From: Candidatus Avelusimicrobium fimicolum | Lineage (GTDB): Bacteria > Elusimicrobiota > Elusimicrobia > Elusimicrobiales > Elusimicrobiaceae | DNA: 24,231 nt | Assembly (NCBI GenBank): GCA_900541355.1 | Contig: UQJU01000019.1 | Coordinates: 1-24,231, forward strand | Direction of reading: 5' to 3' | Shown here: positions 15,348 through 22,301 of the stretch, piece by piece | Layout: the number at the start of each line of letters is the position of its first letter | How positions within the stretch are numbered: the stretch's first letter is position 1 | Position numbers and translations under genes: made by a program | The notes under the pieces: generated by a model | Databases searched by the model: none | What the model saw: the letters and a program-made list of their open reading frames with translations, nothing else | Told to the model about the DNA's origin: nothing

Positions 15348-15791
15348 TTATTTTTTGAGAACGGCGGATATTATTTTTTCGGCTTGGCGGTCCATTTCTG
15401 CGCGGTCTTCGGGCGCGTGGTCGTCCATCCCTGATAAATGCAACGCGCCGTGCGTAACATACATCATCATTTCCTGCAAAGCCGTATGTCCGAAGGTTTT
15501 TGCATTTTGCCGGGCTACTTGGTAACATACAAAAATATCGCCAAACTCCCACGGCTCCCCGGTATCAAACGGCGGACGCTCGTTATTAAACGAAATAACA
15601 TCCGTTATATAATGGTGGTCCAAAAATTCCTTGTTTACGCGCAGAATTTCTTTTTCGTCCACAAAAATAACATTTACCTCAATGTTTTGTTTGGCAAAAT
15701 GTTTTAGCCCGCGCTCCAAGCAGGCCTTAAATATGCCTGTCTTGCGCAGGTATTTGGGAATATCGGTATTGTAAAAAATGTGCGAAATCAT
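15348..15791 (-). CDS. ybeY: Endoribonuclease YbeY, 16S rRNA maturation factor
   Basis: The 147-residue protein matches YbeY by TDVISF (63-68), GDIFVC (about 84-89) and the metal motif HGALHLSGMDDH with His114, His118 and His125. The usual spacing is H-x3-H-x5-H; here one extra residue gives H-x3-H-x6-H, a variant that I believe also occurs elsewhere in the family. YbeY acts in 16S rRNA 3'-end processing and ribosome quality control. The ATG overlaps the phoH stop (ATGA), the common phoH-ybeY pairing. Confidence 0.94.
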   Translation of the reverse strand: MISHIFYNTDIPKYLRKTGIFKACLERGLKHFAKQNIEVNVIFVDEKEILRVNKEFLDHHYITDVISFNNERPPFDTGEPWEFGDIFVCYQVARQNAKTFGHTALQEMMMYVTHGALHLSGMDDHAPEDRAEMDRQAEKIISAVLKK

Positions 15792-16732
15792 TTGGTTGTT
15801 CCTGTATGTTTTTTATCCCACTTACCATAAGCGGAAATAATATCTTTTACCAGCGGATGACGTACGACGTCCTCGCCTGTAAACTCCACAAAGGCCACTC
15901 CTTTAACTTTGGATAATACTTCGGATGCCTGCAAAAGCCCGCTTTCTTTTTTATTGGGCAGGTCAATTTGCGAGAGGTCGCCGTTTACAATCATTTTAGA
16001 GCCGATGCCCATACGGGTTAGAAACATCTTCATTTGGGCGGGCAAGGTGTTTTGCGCTTCATCTAAAATGATAAATGCTCTTTCCAGTGTGCGCCCGCGC
16101 ATATAGGCTAGGGGTACAATTTCCAAAATATTGTTGTATTTAAGCGAGTTGAATTTTTCCATCCCCAGCATAGAATAAAATGAATCATAAATTGGCCGTA
16201 AGTACGGGTCCACTTTTTCTTCAATATCCCCCGGGAGAAAGCCCAGTTTTTCGCCTGCTTCCACAATGGGGCGCGTAACAACAATGCGTTCCGTCATCCC
16301 CAGTTCCAGGGCGCGTAATGCGCACGCACAGGCCAAAAAGGTTTTTCCCGTTCCGGCAGGCCCGGAAGAAATAACGAGGTCGTTTGCAAAGACCGCTTCA
16401 ATATATTTCTTTTGGTTTTCGCTCCGGGCTTCTATGGGCTTGGCGTGTTCGGGACGGAATACAATATTGTCTGCAAAAGGGCGGTTGTCTTTTAGCAAAT
16501 CAAGAGGTTTTTTTTCGGCATTTAACGAGAGGTCCTTTTGCAGTTTGGCAAGGGCCTTATCCACGCGGGAATTAGTGCCTTTTACGGAAAGTTCGGCCCC
16601 CGCGCCGTCCTCGTCATACTTTACAAAGACGGTTACTTTAAAAGTTTTTTCCAAAGCGCGGAGTTTGCGGTCCTGGATGCCGAGCGCAATTAAAATTTCT
16701 TCTTGGTTTTTGAGTTTTAGGGTTTTAATCAT
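15788..16732 (-). CDS. phoH: PhoH-like ATPase (YbeZ/PhoL type)
   Basis: The 314-residue protein has an N-terminal KH-like region (about 1-70) and a P-loop ATPase with Walker A GPAGTGKT (124-131) and Walker B IILDEAQN (221-228). VVTRPIVEAGEKLGFLPGD (about 151-169) and YLRPIYD are family signatures. It works with YbeY in rRNA metabolism. The open frame begins at a TTG (16738), but ATG at 16732 fits family N-termini. There is no ribosome site: the ATG comes four bases after the T-run of the glgC terminator, so it depends on read-through or on a start site inside the terminator. Confidence 0.93.
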   Translation of the reverse strand: MIKTLKLKNQEEILIALGIQDRKLRALEKTFKVTVFVKYDEDGAGAELSVKGTNSRVDKALAKLQKDLSLNAEKKPLDLLKDNRPFADNIVFRPEHAKPIEARSENQKKYIEAVFANDLVISSGPAGTGKTFLACACALRALELGMTERIVVTRPIVEAGEKLGFLPGDIEEKVDPYLRPIYDSFYSMLGMEKFNSLKYNNILEIVPLAYMRGRTLERAFIILDEAQNTLPAQMKMFLTRMGIGSKMIVNGDLSQIDLPNKKESGLLQASEVLSKVKGVAFVEFTGEDVVRHPLVKDIISAYGKWDKKHTGTTK

Positions 16733-16736
16733 ATAC

Positions 16737-16765
16737 AAAAAAGCGCGGCTTACAGGCCGCGCTTT
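16737..16765 (-). terminator. Intrinsic terminator between glgC and phoH
   Basis: AAAGCGCGGC (16740-16749) and GCCGCGCTTT (16756-16765) form a perfect 10-bp stem with a 6-nt loop. On the minus strand a six-T run follows. It begins three bases after the glgC stop and ends four bases before the phoH ATG. Confidence 0.9.
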
Positions 16766-16768
16766 CGG

Positions 16769-17977
16769 TTAGAATTTACTCTTGCCGCGCGGGATAACCA
16801 CAATGCCCGAAGGGTCAATGTAGTATTTTTGCGAGTCGGCTTCCGTATCGTGCCCAATGGTTTGTTTGGGGGCGATGGTGTTAAAGCGGTCCATAATTAC
16901 CTTTTTGAGTTTGGCTCCCGCCTTAATTTCGCAATTATCCATAATCACACAGCCTTCCAATTCGGCTCCTTCGCCGACCGTTACGCTGTCGCTGATGACG
17001 CAGTTTTTAATTTTGGCCTTGGGGTGAATAATGCACCCCGCGCCAATCATAGAATTAACCACGGTGCCGCCCAAATATTTAGTGGCCGGCACGCGGTTAA
17101 GCGTGGTGCTAATCGGCCATTTGGGGTTATTTAAGTCCAATTTAGGCGTAGGCCCCAACAAGTCCATATTGGTCTGCCAAAACGATTCAATCGTTCCCAC
17201 ATCGCGCCAGTAGCCTTGTTCTTCGTAAGGTTTAGCCCCGGGGAGCGTTTGGCTTTGGAAATTATAGGCGAAAGTGCGGTGGTCTGCCAAAATTTTAGGT
17301 AAAATATGCTTACCGAAATCCAGCGCGGGAACGTCGCAGAAACGCTTTTGCAGCACTTGTAACAGAACGTCCGTGTTAAAAATATAGTTACCCATGGAAG
17401 CATAGGCTGCTTTGGGGTTACCCGGGATACATTTTGGGCGGGCGGGTTTTTCGTCAAACTGGACAATACGGCCCGTTTCGTCCGTTCCCAGCACACCGAA
17501 AGCCGACGCTTGTTCCAACGGAACGGTATTGGCGGCGACGGTAACGTCCGCCTTATTTTTTAAGTGATAGTCCACCATTTGCCGCACATCCATACGGTAA
17601 ATGTGGTCCGCTCCGAAAATGGCTACTAAATCGGGTGCAAAATCTTTCACCAGGTTAATATTTTGGCGGACGGAGTCAGCCGTACCGCGGTACCAAATTT
17701 CACCCAAGCGCATTTGCGGCGGAACGCAGGTTAAAAAATGGTCCGGAATGATGCCTTCACTTCTCCAAGTGGTGCGCAAATATTCAATTAAACTTTGCGA
17801 TAAATACTGTACCAGTACATAAGAGGAAAAAATCCCCGAGTTGACGAAGTTGGACAGTACAAAATCTACGATTCTGTATTTGCCCCCGAACGGGACGGAA
17901 GGTTTGGAGCGGTCTTTTGTCAACGGATAAAGACGCTCCCCTTTACCCCCGGCCATAATCATACCGAGTATTCTCAT
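16769..17977 (-). CDS. glgC: Glucose-1-phosphate adenylyltransferase (ADP-glucose pyrophosphorylase)
   Basis: The 402-residue enzyme makes ADP-glucose from glucose-1-phosphate and ATP, the committed step of bacterial glycogen synthesis. Motifs: nucleotidyltransferase AGGKGERL (9-16), SKPSVPFGGKYRIVDF, IWYRGTADSV and FGADHIYRMD. The C-terminal left-handed beta-helix carries hexapeptide-like repeats (CVISDSVTVGEGAELEGCVIMDN). Length fits the bacterial family. No other glg gene is adjacent. GGGAAAT eight bases upstream supports the ATG. It follows thyX by 29 bases. Confidence 0.96.
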   Translation of the reverse strand: MRILGMIMAGGKGERLYPLTKDRSKPSVPFGGKYRIVDFVLSNFVNSGIFSSYVLVQYLSQSLIEYLRTTWRSEGIIPDHFLTCVPPQMRLGEIWYRGTADSVRQNINLVKDFAPDLVAIFGADHIYRMDVRQMVDYHLKNKADVTVAANTVPLEQASAFGVLGTDETGRIVQFDEKPARPKCIPGNPKAAYASMGNYIFNTDVLLQVLQKRFCDVPALDFGKHILPKILADHRTFAYNFQSQTLPGAKPYEEQGYWRDVGTIESFWQTNMDLLGPTPKLDLNNPKWPISTTLNRVPATKYLGGTVVNSMIGAGCIIHPKAKIKNCVISDSVTVGEGAELEGCVIMDNCEIKAGAKLKKVIMDRFNTIAPKQTIGHDTEADSQKYYIDPSGIVVIPRGKSKF

Positions 17978-18006
17978 AAATATTTCCCTTTTTTAGTTAG
18001 ACTTAA

Positions 18007-18699
18007 TTATTCAGAGCCTAACGGCAAGTGTTTGTTTAATGATTCAAACGCTTCCCACGACCACGGCATTTTTTCCGCTACGATTTTGGCAATTTCATCC
18101 GCATATACGCGGATTTCCTGCTGGGCGTGTTTATCCATACGCAAGCATAAGAAGTTAAACAAACTGCGGGCGTTTACGCTCCAATAAAACTGGGTATATT
18201 GGCATACGGGCAATACCCCGCGGGCCATTTCGCGCGCGACGCCGGCTTCCAAAAGTTTATGGTAAGCGGCGTAAGAGGCTTCCACGCTGTCTTCATAAAT
18301 TTTGCGTAGGGCTTCGTTATCTAATTGGGAGTCCGCCACGGAGCCTTGTTTGTTTTTGGTGTCCTGCCCGCGGAATTTAGACGGAATATAAAACTCGTCC
18401 TTTACTTCGGTATAGCGGGCGCTGACTTCGTTATAAGAACCCCAACGGTGGCGCATCCATTGGCGCGCGACAAAAATCGGGCAGCAAATATGAAATTGGA
18501 AATAACAATGTTCAAACGGAGTGTGGTGAGCGTGTTCCATTAAATATTTAATGAGCCGTTTATCCTGCTCCGGCCCTTTGGATACGGCTCCAAAGGATAC
18601 GCGGGCGGATTGCACGGCACGGTCATCGCCCCCCATAAAATCTACCAAGCGCACAAAGCCCTTGTCCAACACGTTGATTTTTTCACTAGATTGTGGCAC
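18007..18699 (-). CDS. thyX: Flavin-dependent thymidylate synthase ThyX
   Basis: The 230-residue enzyme methylates dUMP to dTMP using methylene-tetrahydrofolate and FAD. The ThyX signature RHRWGSYNEVSARY spans residues 83-96 (RHRxxS plus the NxxSxRY extension). A further conserved block, RGVLPVCQYTQFYWSVNARSLFNFLCLR, is near the C-terminus. The start codon is GTG, fixed by AGGAG eight bases before it; no ATG is suitable. ThyX in place of ThyA is common in anaerobes and lineages without ThyA. It lies 15 bases after the secreted-protein gene and is co-transcribed with it. Confidence 0.96.
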   Translation of the reverse strand: MPQSSEKINVLDKGFVRLVDFMGGDDRAVQSARVSFGAVSKGPEQDKRLIKYLMEHAHHTPFEHCYFQFHICCPIFVARQWMRHRWGSYNEVSARYTEVKDEFYIPSKFRGQDTKNKQGSVADSQLDNEALRKIYEDSVEASYAAYHKLLEAGVAREMARGVLPVCQYTQFYWSVNARSLFNFLCLRMDKHAQQEIRVYADEIAKIVAEKMPWSWEAFESLNKHLPLGSE

Positions 18700-18714
18700 G
18701 AGTTCTTCTCCTGA

Positions 18715-20019
18715 TTATTTAAAAATTTCCACGACGGAACTGTTCCCGTCCGGCAATACTTCGGCGGTCAAAATGGCCTTGTCCGTGCAGGCGGTGTCAT
18801 ATACCACGCCGTCCAATTCTACCGTATCGGTAACGGACAGGCGGCCCTTTTCAAAGGCCAAAAAATGAATTTTGCTGCTTTTGTATTGTCCAAAAGTGTC
18901 AGACAAAATGCCTAATTTGGATATATTTTCCACGGCTGCCAAGGTGGCGCGGCCCTCCGGCCCAAAGACTTGGACGGACGGGTAAAATTTCAAAATCTCT
19001 TGCTTATATTTTACACGATTTGGAGCCGCGGCGAACAGATCTTTGCTTTCGGCCCGTTTTCCGCTAGCCATTACAAGCCGCAAGGGCCCGTTAGAAGATG
19101 TATAAATAACATTTTGGGCATCGGCGGATTCTACGGCATAGCGGTTGAGCCCCGTCAGCCAGTTGCGGTAGGTGCTTAATGTTTCTTTGGCGGGGGCAAA
19201 CTTACCGTCCGTATAGGCTATTAAGCGGGCATTCCCCGGGTACGCACCCGAGACAAACGGCTTTTGGAGCCAGATTTGTTTGTTTTGTCCGCACCCCAAT
19301 TCTTTGGCAAAATAGGATAAAGCGGCAATTTCTTTTAATGTGCCGTTTTGGTTTTCCAGTACGGCGGTAGAAATAGTTTGGCGTTTTTCGTCAAAATACG
19401 AAACAAAAATTTGTGTTTTTTTATCTTTTACCGGTGCGGCGGATACGGTTAATACACGCTTGCCGGCGGGTAACGTGAAGGATAGTTCTTCCTTTAACGT
19501 GTTCTTTTCTCCTTGCGTCCATACGGTTACTTGGCCTTTTTTAGAAAGAGTAATAAAATTATCCGCTCCTGTTATATTAGCTTCGGTTACGCCGATAATT
19601 TCCTGCTCCACGGGTTCATAGACGGTTTTGCGGTGCGTGGAGGGTTTGGCGGCTTCTTGCACGGTAACGGCAGGGGCTTGCGGTGCGGGGGCTGTGGCGG
19701 TTAAAACAACTTCCTGCCCGACGGAAATGCGTTTGTCGGCCGCTACCTCGCCAATGGCATAAAGGGGTTGTACTTCCACGATTTTGCCCTCTTGGGAATA
19801 GTTATACACCAGCCCTAAATCTTTCCCGGTTTTGGGGTTGGTTAATTTTTCAGCAGAGAGGATAACCTTAAACAAATCGCCTTTTTGCACATTACGGTTT
19901 AAAACAGAGGTGTCTAAATAGACTTTATTACCGTCCACGCGCACGACCATTACTTGCGCCTGTAAAAAGGCGGGAACCAAAAGAAAAGCGGTTAGCATAA
20001 ATAAAAATTTATTTTTCAT
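18715..20019 (-). CDS. Secreted protein with FlgT-C-like N-terminal domain, function unknown
   Basis: The 434-residue protein starts with a Sec signal (about 1-21, ending AFLQA-Q). Residues about 22-105 have a pattern like the FlgT C-terminal domain: VRVDGNKVYLD, KGDLFKV, LTNPKTGKDLG, IVEVQPLYAIGEV, SVGQEVVL. This is a weak resemblance judged by eye. A Pro/Ala linker (about 108-128) leads to about 300 residues of short beta-strand-like repeats that could be a propeller or VCBS-type fold. ATG at 20019 is chosen over the ATG at 20037 because a promoter -10 (TGCTATACC) ends eight bases before it and no ribosome site exists for either. It heads the thyX-glgC-phoH-ybeY string. Confidence 0.6.
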   Translation of the reverse strand: MKNKFLFMLTAFLLVPAFLQAQVMVVRVDGNKVYLDTSVLNRNVQKGDLFKVILSAEKLTNPKTGKDLGLVYNYSQEGKIVEVQPLYAIGEVAADKRISVGQEVVLTATAPAPQAPAVTVQEAAKPSTHRKTVYEPVEQEIIGVTEANITGADNFITLSKKGQVTVWTQGEKNTLKEELSFTLPAGKRVLTVSAAPVKDKKTQIFVSYFDEKRQTISTAVLENQNGTLKEIAALSYFAKELGCGQNKQIWLQKPFVSGAYPGNARLIAYTDGKFAPAKETLSTYRNWLTGLNRYAVESADAQNVIYTSSNGPLRLVMASGKRAESKDLFAAAPNRVKYKQEILKFYPSVQVFGPEGRATLAAVENISKLGILSDTFGQYKSSKIHFLAFEKGRLSVTDTVELDGVVYDTACTDKAILTAEVLPDGNSSVVEIFK

Positions 20020-20027
20020 ATAATAAT

Positions 20028-20056
20028 GGTATAGCATTTTTACCCGGAGTGAACAA
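20028..20056 (-). promoter_or_regulatory. Promoter for the secreted-protein/thyX/glgC unit
   Basis: On the minus strand TTGTTC (20056-20051) is followed after 17 bases by TATACC (20033-20028), with TGC just before the -10. The predicted start lies within two bases of the ATG, so the mRNA would be near leaderless. The -35 overlaps the divergent mazG start codon. Confidence 0.55.
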
Positions 20057-20442
20057 TGAAAAAAAATAACTTTGCCGATTTAGTAGAAACCTTTGCCATT
20101 TTGCGCGGGCCTAACGGTTGCCCGTGGGATAAAAAACAAACGCACGAAAGTTTAATTAAATGTTTGCAAAACGAATCGCAGGAACTGATTGATGCCATTA
20201 ATAAGAAAGATGATGAAAATATGAAAGAGGAGTTAGGGGATGTTCTTTTGCAGGTGTTAATGCACAGCCAGATTGCCGCCGAAGAGGGCAAATTTACCAT
20301 TGATGACGTAATCCAGGGTCTGTACGACAAACTCCACCGCCGCCATCCGCACGTGTTTGGCGACCTTGCCCACGCCGCAAGTGCCGAGGAAGCCCTGGCC
20401 TTGTGGAAGGAAGCCAAACGCAAAGAACGCGAAGGCAAATAA
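20056..20442 (+). CDS. mazG: MazG-type nucleoside triphosphate pyrophosphohydrolase, single domain
   Basis: The 128-residue protein is one MazG domain: GCPWD (21-25), the helix motif E40-xx-E43 and E59-xx-D62 (EELGD) that bind magnesium, and HPHVFGD near residues 98-104. It hydrolyses NTPs or dNTPs to monophosphates, cleaning the nucleotide pool. The E. coli enzyme has two such domains in about 263 residues; this is the half-size form. GGAG seven bases before the ATG is a good ribosome site. It is divergent from the secreted-protein gene and stands alone. Confidence 0.93.
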   Translation: MKKNNFADLVETFAILRGPNGCPWDKKQTHESLIKCLQNESQELIDAINKKDDENMKEELGDVLLQVLMHSQIAAEEGKFTIDDVIQGLYDKLHRRHPHVFGDLAHAASAEEALALWKEAKRKEREGK

Positions 20443-20520
20443 AAGTAACGCCTGCTGTTTGCGAAAAGAGTGTGGTTCAACTAATCAATGGAGCGCACAG
20501 AGTTCCCCGGCCCGGAGGGC
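20443..20520. other. mazG 3' region without a clear terminator
   Basis: This stretch contains no gene. Just beyond it a GGCCC-GGA-GGGCC hairpin (20509-20521) is followed on the plus strand by A residues, so it does not look like a terminator for mazG. Confidence 0.5.
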
Positions 20521-20684
20521 CTAAAAAAACCCCCGCATATTATTTCGGGGGTTTAGCTCATTAGTGTCATTACTATGTTCCTCTTTCCTAGGGAGGCTCC
20601 GTTTCCGGGTCTTATGCAATAGGAAAACACACTGTGCTCTCACAACTGCAACCAAGGATATCGGGCTGTTCCCAAGTACTTTGT
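20521..20684 (-). ncRNA. Candidate structured ncRNA, ~164 nt, family not recognised
   Basis: The region is bounded on the minus strand by a good promoter and a strong intrinsic terminator (AAACCCCCG 20554-20546 with CGGGGGTTT 20535-20527, then seven Ts) and has no credible reading frame. Possible helices include UUUCCUA/UAGGAAA (around 20625-20619 with 20591-20585), a CCG-GAAA-CGG tetraloop hairpin (around 20608-20599), GUUGUG/CACAGU (around 20646-20631) and AGUGU/ACACU. Size and genomic setting would suit a 6S-type RNA, but I cannot match the 6S consensus. SRP and RNase P core motifs are absent. A five-codon ORF behind AGAGGA lies just before the terminator. Confidence 0.6.
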
Positions 20685-20690
20685 ACTATT

Positions 20691-20718
20691 ACTATAAGCG
20701 TATTTTCTTTTTTTTCAA
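20691..20718 (-). promoter_or_regulatory. Promoter of the ncRNA candidate
   Basis: On the minus strand TTGAAA (20718-20713), a 16-base A-rich spacer, and TATAGT (20696-20691). It sits directly after the symporter terminator and before the ncRNA body, predicting a start near 20684. Confidence 0.65.
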
Positions 20719-20742
20719 GGCCTATTTTTATATGGGTCTTTT

Positions 20743-20780
20743 TTATTAAAAAACCGGGGTGTTTCCAATTACCCCGGTTT
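20743..20780 (-). terminator. Intrinsic terminator after the AGCS symporter gene
   Basis: AAACCGGGGT (20751-20760) and ACCCCGGTTT (20771-20780) form a perfect 10-bp stem with a 10-nt loop. Ts follow on the minus strand. It isolates the downstream ncRNA unit from the symporter mRNA. Confidence 0.92.
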
Positions 20781-20783
20781 AAA

Positions 20784-22184
20784 TTATTTCTCCCACGCTT
20801 CCGAGCGTCCGATAGAGGGTATTTCCTCCGGATGAAAGTGCGGGTCTAATCCGTTGTCTTTTTGTTTGCGGTAATCAGCCAGCGCATCTACAACCTGTTT
20901 GCGCAACCGCAAAATGGCGTAAATGTTCATCAGTGCCATCGCCGCCATAAACAAATCGGCCAAATTCCATACCAGTTTTAATTGCAACACCGCACCCGAA
21001 AGCACCATTAGCGTTACCCCTGTGCGGAAAACCAGCATTACGCTTTTTTTGCGGGTGATAAACTCCACATTGGCCTGCCCGTAGTAATAGTTGCCTATGA
21101 TAGAGGTAAAAGCAAAGAGCAATACGCTGGCTGATAAAAAGTAGTTGCCGAAGGTCCCAAGTTGAAAAGTGAGCGCCTTTTGCGTAAGTGCAATCCCTTC
21201 TAACCCCGGAAATTGCTGATAGTTGGACAGTAAAACAATAAAGGCCGTGCAACTGCAAATAACCAGCGTATCAATAAATACGCTAAATGCCTGTACATAA
21301 CCCTGTTTCACCGGGTGTGAGGTGTGGGCGGTGGCGGCGGCGTTTGGAGCGCTGCCCATACCGGCTTCGTTGGAAAACAACCCGCGGCGTGCGCCCGTCA
21401 TAATGGTAGCACCCAGGGTGCCTCCTGCGACATTGTGCCAACTGAACGCATCAGAAAAAATAAGACCGAAAACGTGCGGCAACTTATCCAAGTTTAATAT
21501 CATTACCACGAGTGTAAGGATAATATATGCCCCGGCAAAGACAGGCACGATAATAGCCGAAAAACGCGCAATGCGTTTTAGCCCGCCAAAAATAATCACA
21601 GCCGTCAGCGCCGCCAGAGCAATGCCGCAAATAGACGTATCCAAATGGAAAGTAGCGTTTAGCGATTGGGCAATAGTGTTAGATTGCACCGAGTTAAACA
21701 CAAAGGCAAACGTCAGCGTGATAATGACGGAAAATGCCAAGCCCAATTTGGGGCTGTGCAGGGCATTTTTCATATAGTAGGCCGGCCCTCCGCGAAAATG
21801 CGTGCCGGTTTTTACCTTATGTATTTGGGCAAGCGTGCTTTCGGCAAAAGCAGAAGCGGAACCGATAACCGCGATGAGCCACATCCAAAAAATAGCGCCC
21901 GGTCCGCCTACGGTAATGGCGATAGCCACCCCGGCAATATTGCCGGTTCCCACGCGTGCGGCGGTGCTGATAGCAAAGGCCTGAAAGGGGGAAATGTGCC
22001 CCGTGCCGCGGGTTTCTTCGCCGCCGCTTATCATTAGTTTAAGCATTTCTTGGGGGCGGACAAACTGTACGAAGCGGGTGGCAATCGTAAAGTAGAGGCC
22101 AGCAAAAATCAGCGCGGCCATAAGCACATATCCCAAAAAATAATCATTGATGAGGGATATGGCGTGAGTCAATAGTTCAGTCAT
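20784..22184 (-). CDS. Alanine/glycine:cation symporter (AGCS family)
   Basis: The 466-residue inner-membrane protein has about ten to eleven hydrophobic spans. Family motifs: TRFVQFVRPQEML near the N-terminus, ISPFQAFAISTAARVGTGNIAGVA (about 64-87), FRGGPAYYM and GLFSNEAGMGSAPNAAATAHT (about 268-288). AGCS carriers import alanine or glycine with sodium or protons. The ATG follows AAGGAG at five bases. The last ~40 residues form a charged cytoplasmic tail. It is downstream of the squalene/phytoene synthase gene, but has its own promoter. Confidence 0.95.
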   Translation of the reverse strand: MTELLTHAISLINDYFLGYVLMAALIFAGLYFTIATRFVQFVRPQEMLKLMISGGEETRGTGHISPFQAFAISTAARVGTGNIAGVAIAITVGGPGAIFWMWLIAVIGSASAFAESTLAQIHKVKTGTHFRGGPAYYMKNALHSPKLGLAFSVIITLTFAFVFNSVQSNTIAQSLNATFHLDTSICGIALAALTAVIIFGGLKRIARFSAIIVPVFAGAYIILTLVVMILNLDKLPHVFGLIFSDAFSWHNVAGGTLGATIMTGARRGLFSNEAGMGSAPNAAATAHTSHPVKQGYVQAFSVFIDTLVICSCTAFIVLLSNYQQFPGLEGIALTQKALTFQLGTFGNYFLSASVLLFAFTSIIGNYYYGQANVEFITRKKSVMLVFRTGVTLMVLSGAVLQLKLVWNLADLFMAAMALMNIYAILRLRKQVVDALADYRKQKDNGLDPHFHPEEIPSIGRSEAWEK

Positions 22185-22197
22185 TAAAACTCCTTAA

Positions 22198-22225
22198 TTT
22201 ATAGGTATTGCGGGTACAATAACAA
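22198..22225 (-). promoter_or_regulatory. Promoter of the AGCS symporter gene
   Basis: On the minus strand TTGTTA (22225-22220), 16-base spacer, TATAAA (22203-22198). This leaves a short leader with the AAGGAG ribosome site. Confidence 0.55.
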
Positions 22226-22233
22226 AACGGGAG

Positions 22234-22276
22234 TCCTTCAAAAAATACATTTTATAGTATAGCGCATTTTGAAGGA
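22234..22276. repeat. 10-bp perfect inverted repeat upstream of the symporter promoter
   Basis: TCCTTCAAAA (22234-22243) and TTTTGAAGGA (22267-22276) are separated by 23 A/T-rich bases. It could be the terminator of the gene at 22302 (Ts adjoin the stem on the minus strand) or a binding site next to the symporter -35. I cannot decide between them. Confidence 0.55.
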
Positions 22277-22301
22277 AAGCGAAACAATTTTTTATGGAAA
22301 T

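Noticed and set aside
2432..20512. A near-identical 15-mer CCGG(C/G)GAACTCTGTG after rplA and, on the minus strand, near 20498-20512.
   Set aside because: A 14-of-15 match between two places in 24 kb on two strands is expected by chance many times over. Not evidence of a repeat family.
20521..20684. Assigning the ncRNA to SRP RNA, RNase P RNA or tmRNA.
   Set aside because: The SRP GGAAGCAGCC-type apical motif, the RNase P GAGGAAAGTCC core and a tmRNA tRNA-like end are not present.
20564..20849. Plus-strand open frames of 61 and 71 codons over the ncRNA and symporter end.
   Set aside because: They lie opposite a minus-strand promoter, ncRNA and terminator, and have no ribosome site or coding-like composition.
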